DNA from: JAUWZS01 sp964423085
GTDB taxonomy: Archaea; Aenigmatarchaeota; Aenigmatarchaeia; CG10238-14; SCSR01
Direction of reading: 5' to 3'
NCBI GenBank assembly: GCA_964423085.1
Contig: CAYRDB010000015.1
Coordinates: 1 to 13,224, forward strand
DNA: 13,224 nucleotides
In this document: positions 12,626-13,224 of the stretch, one piece after another
Layout: each line of letters begins with the position of its first letter
Position numbering within the stretch: the first letter of the stretch is position 1
Made by a program: the position numbers and the translations under genes
Notes under the pieces: generated by a model
The model's database searches: none
What the model was told of the DNA's origin: nothing
The model's input: the letters and a program-made list of their open reading frames with translations, nothing else

Positions 12626-13224
12626 GCTCCGCCTGTTGTATATCACAGGGACATATACTTCCTTTGTTCTATAACCCGCCTTTGAAACCCTGTACAGCAG
12701 TTCTACATCAAAATCGAATCCTTTGCACACGAAAGGCTTCTTCAGCACCTCTTCCACCACCGCTTTTCTGAAGAATTTCAGGCCCGCCTGCGTGTCTTCA
12801 AAATCTAGACCGGCGAGCTTCCTTGCCAAAAAGTTCCACACCCTGCTGCCTACTTTCCTGAACGCCCCGCTGCTGACATCAGAAGCATGCATACCCTTCC
12901 ATTTTGACGCTATAGCAGAATCATACTCGTCCAACTCTTCGACCACTTTTTTCACGCTGGATGGGCTGAACGAGCCGTCCGAATCCACGAACCCAACATA
13001 GTCGCCTTTCGCTACCCTGAACCCTTCTATCACCGCTCCGCCCTTTCCTATTGCTTCCTTGAACTCCAACACCTTCAAGTTAGGGACATTAATATTGGAG
13101 CAAACATCGAACGTGCTGTCGGTGCAGCCGTTGCACACGACTATTATTTCCGCGTCGGGAAACTCTTTGGAAAGATCCGACACCGTGGATTCTATGCAAT
13201 CCTCCTCGTTGTACGCGGGTACTA
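12554..13224 (-). CDS. GT2 glycosyltransferase, polyprenyl-phosphate sugar synthase-like (N-terminus cut by window edge)
   Basis: Probable cytoplasmic transferase that moves a sugar from a nucleotide donor to a polyprenyl (dolichyl) phosphate, the donor used by GT-C enzymes. About 223 codons are present. The frame runs off the right edge and begins VPAYNEEDCIESTV, the classic GT2 start, so a GTG at 13183 is not the true start. Further motifs are IIVVCNGCTDST, GKGGAVIEGFRVAKGDYVGFVD with the donor/metal-binding DSD (VDSDGS), and EDTQAGLKFF, which matches the DTQ-G-K-F element of dolichyl-phosphate mannose and glucose synthases (DPM1/ALG5). No C-terminal membrane domain is present; the protein ends FYFSKDR. 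The sugar cannot be told from the sequence. It converges on the GT-C-like gene, suggesting a shared pathway. Confidence 0.9.
   Translation of the reverse strand, partial: VPAYNEEDCIESTVSDLSKEFPDAEIIVVCNGCTDSTFDVCSNINVPNLKVLEFKEAIGKGGAVIEGFRVAKGDYVGFVDSDGSFSPSSVKKVVEELDEYDSAIASKWKGMHASDVSSGAFRKVGSRVWNFLARKLAGLDFEDTQAGLKFFRKAVVEEVLKKPFVCKGFDFDVELLYRVSKAGYRTKEVYVPVIYNRRSSFGIGDSPKMFANMLKFYFSKDR

Overview
The window is archaeal chromosomal DNA. The evidence is the set of archaea-specific gene families: ThrRS with the archaeal N-terminal editing domain, class I CCA-adding enzyme, Pus10, ribosomal protein L21e, RpoF/Rpb4, DUF655, aEF1-beta and its zinc-ribbon partner. Further support comes from a 13-nt tRNA intron with a bulge-helix-bulge fold, tRNA genes without encoded CCA, and TATA boxes about 25 bp upstream of many start codons. 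The lineage cannot be fixed from sequence alone. The compact layout, single-domain YrdC, mixed leaderless and Shine-Dalgarno starts, and LamG/GT-C surface genes would suit a DPANN-type or euryarchaeal-type organism; this is inference.

Layout, left to right. (1) 1-5220 is dominated by tRNA biology: thrS (minus strand, cut by the left edge), tRNA-Gln(CTG), a 49-codon unknown gene (minus), yrdC/sua5 (t6A synthesis), cca, a small ribbon-helix-helix regulator (minus), rnz (RNase Z), and an intron-containing tRNA-Arg(GCG) (minus). (2) 5272-5958 holds a zinc-ribbon/aEF1-beta translation operon and a 66-aa membrane protein. (3) 5955-8565 (minus) is the conserved archaeal block pus10 - rpl21e - rpoF - DUF655. 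(4) 8566-8952 has no recognisable gene. It holds inverted repeats, a 33-codon ORF and a T-tract downstream of tRNA-Val. (5) 8953-13224 holds tRNA-Val(TAC), whose first base directly follows the stop codon of a secreted LamG-domain protein (minus). A divergent GT-C-like membrane protein (PTPS_related family) follows, and then a convergent GT2 glycosyltransferase cut by the right edge. This looks like a surface protein and envelope glycosylation group.

The genes work together as follows. RNase Z trims tRNA 3' ends, CCA-adding enzyme adds the CCA that none of the three tRNA genes encodes, YrdC starts t6A37 synthesis, Pus10 modifies the U54/U55 present in all three T-loops, and ThrRS charges tRNA-Thr. 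The main points worth a second look are: the palindromic TATA element placed between the LamG and GT-C genes; an inverted repeat straddling the TATA box of the ribbon-helix-helix gene; a possible structured RNA at 8773-8896; the minimal tRNA-Arg intron; and the zero-spacing LamG stop/tRNA-Val junction. I saw no CRISPR array, insertion sequence, or clearly new multi-gene defence or metabolic system.
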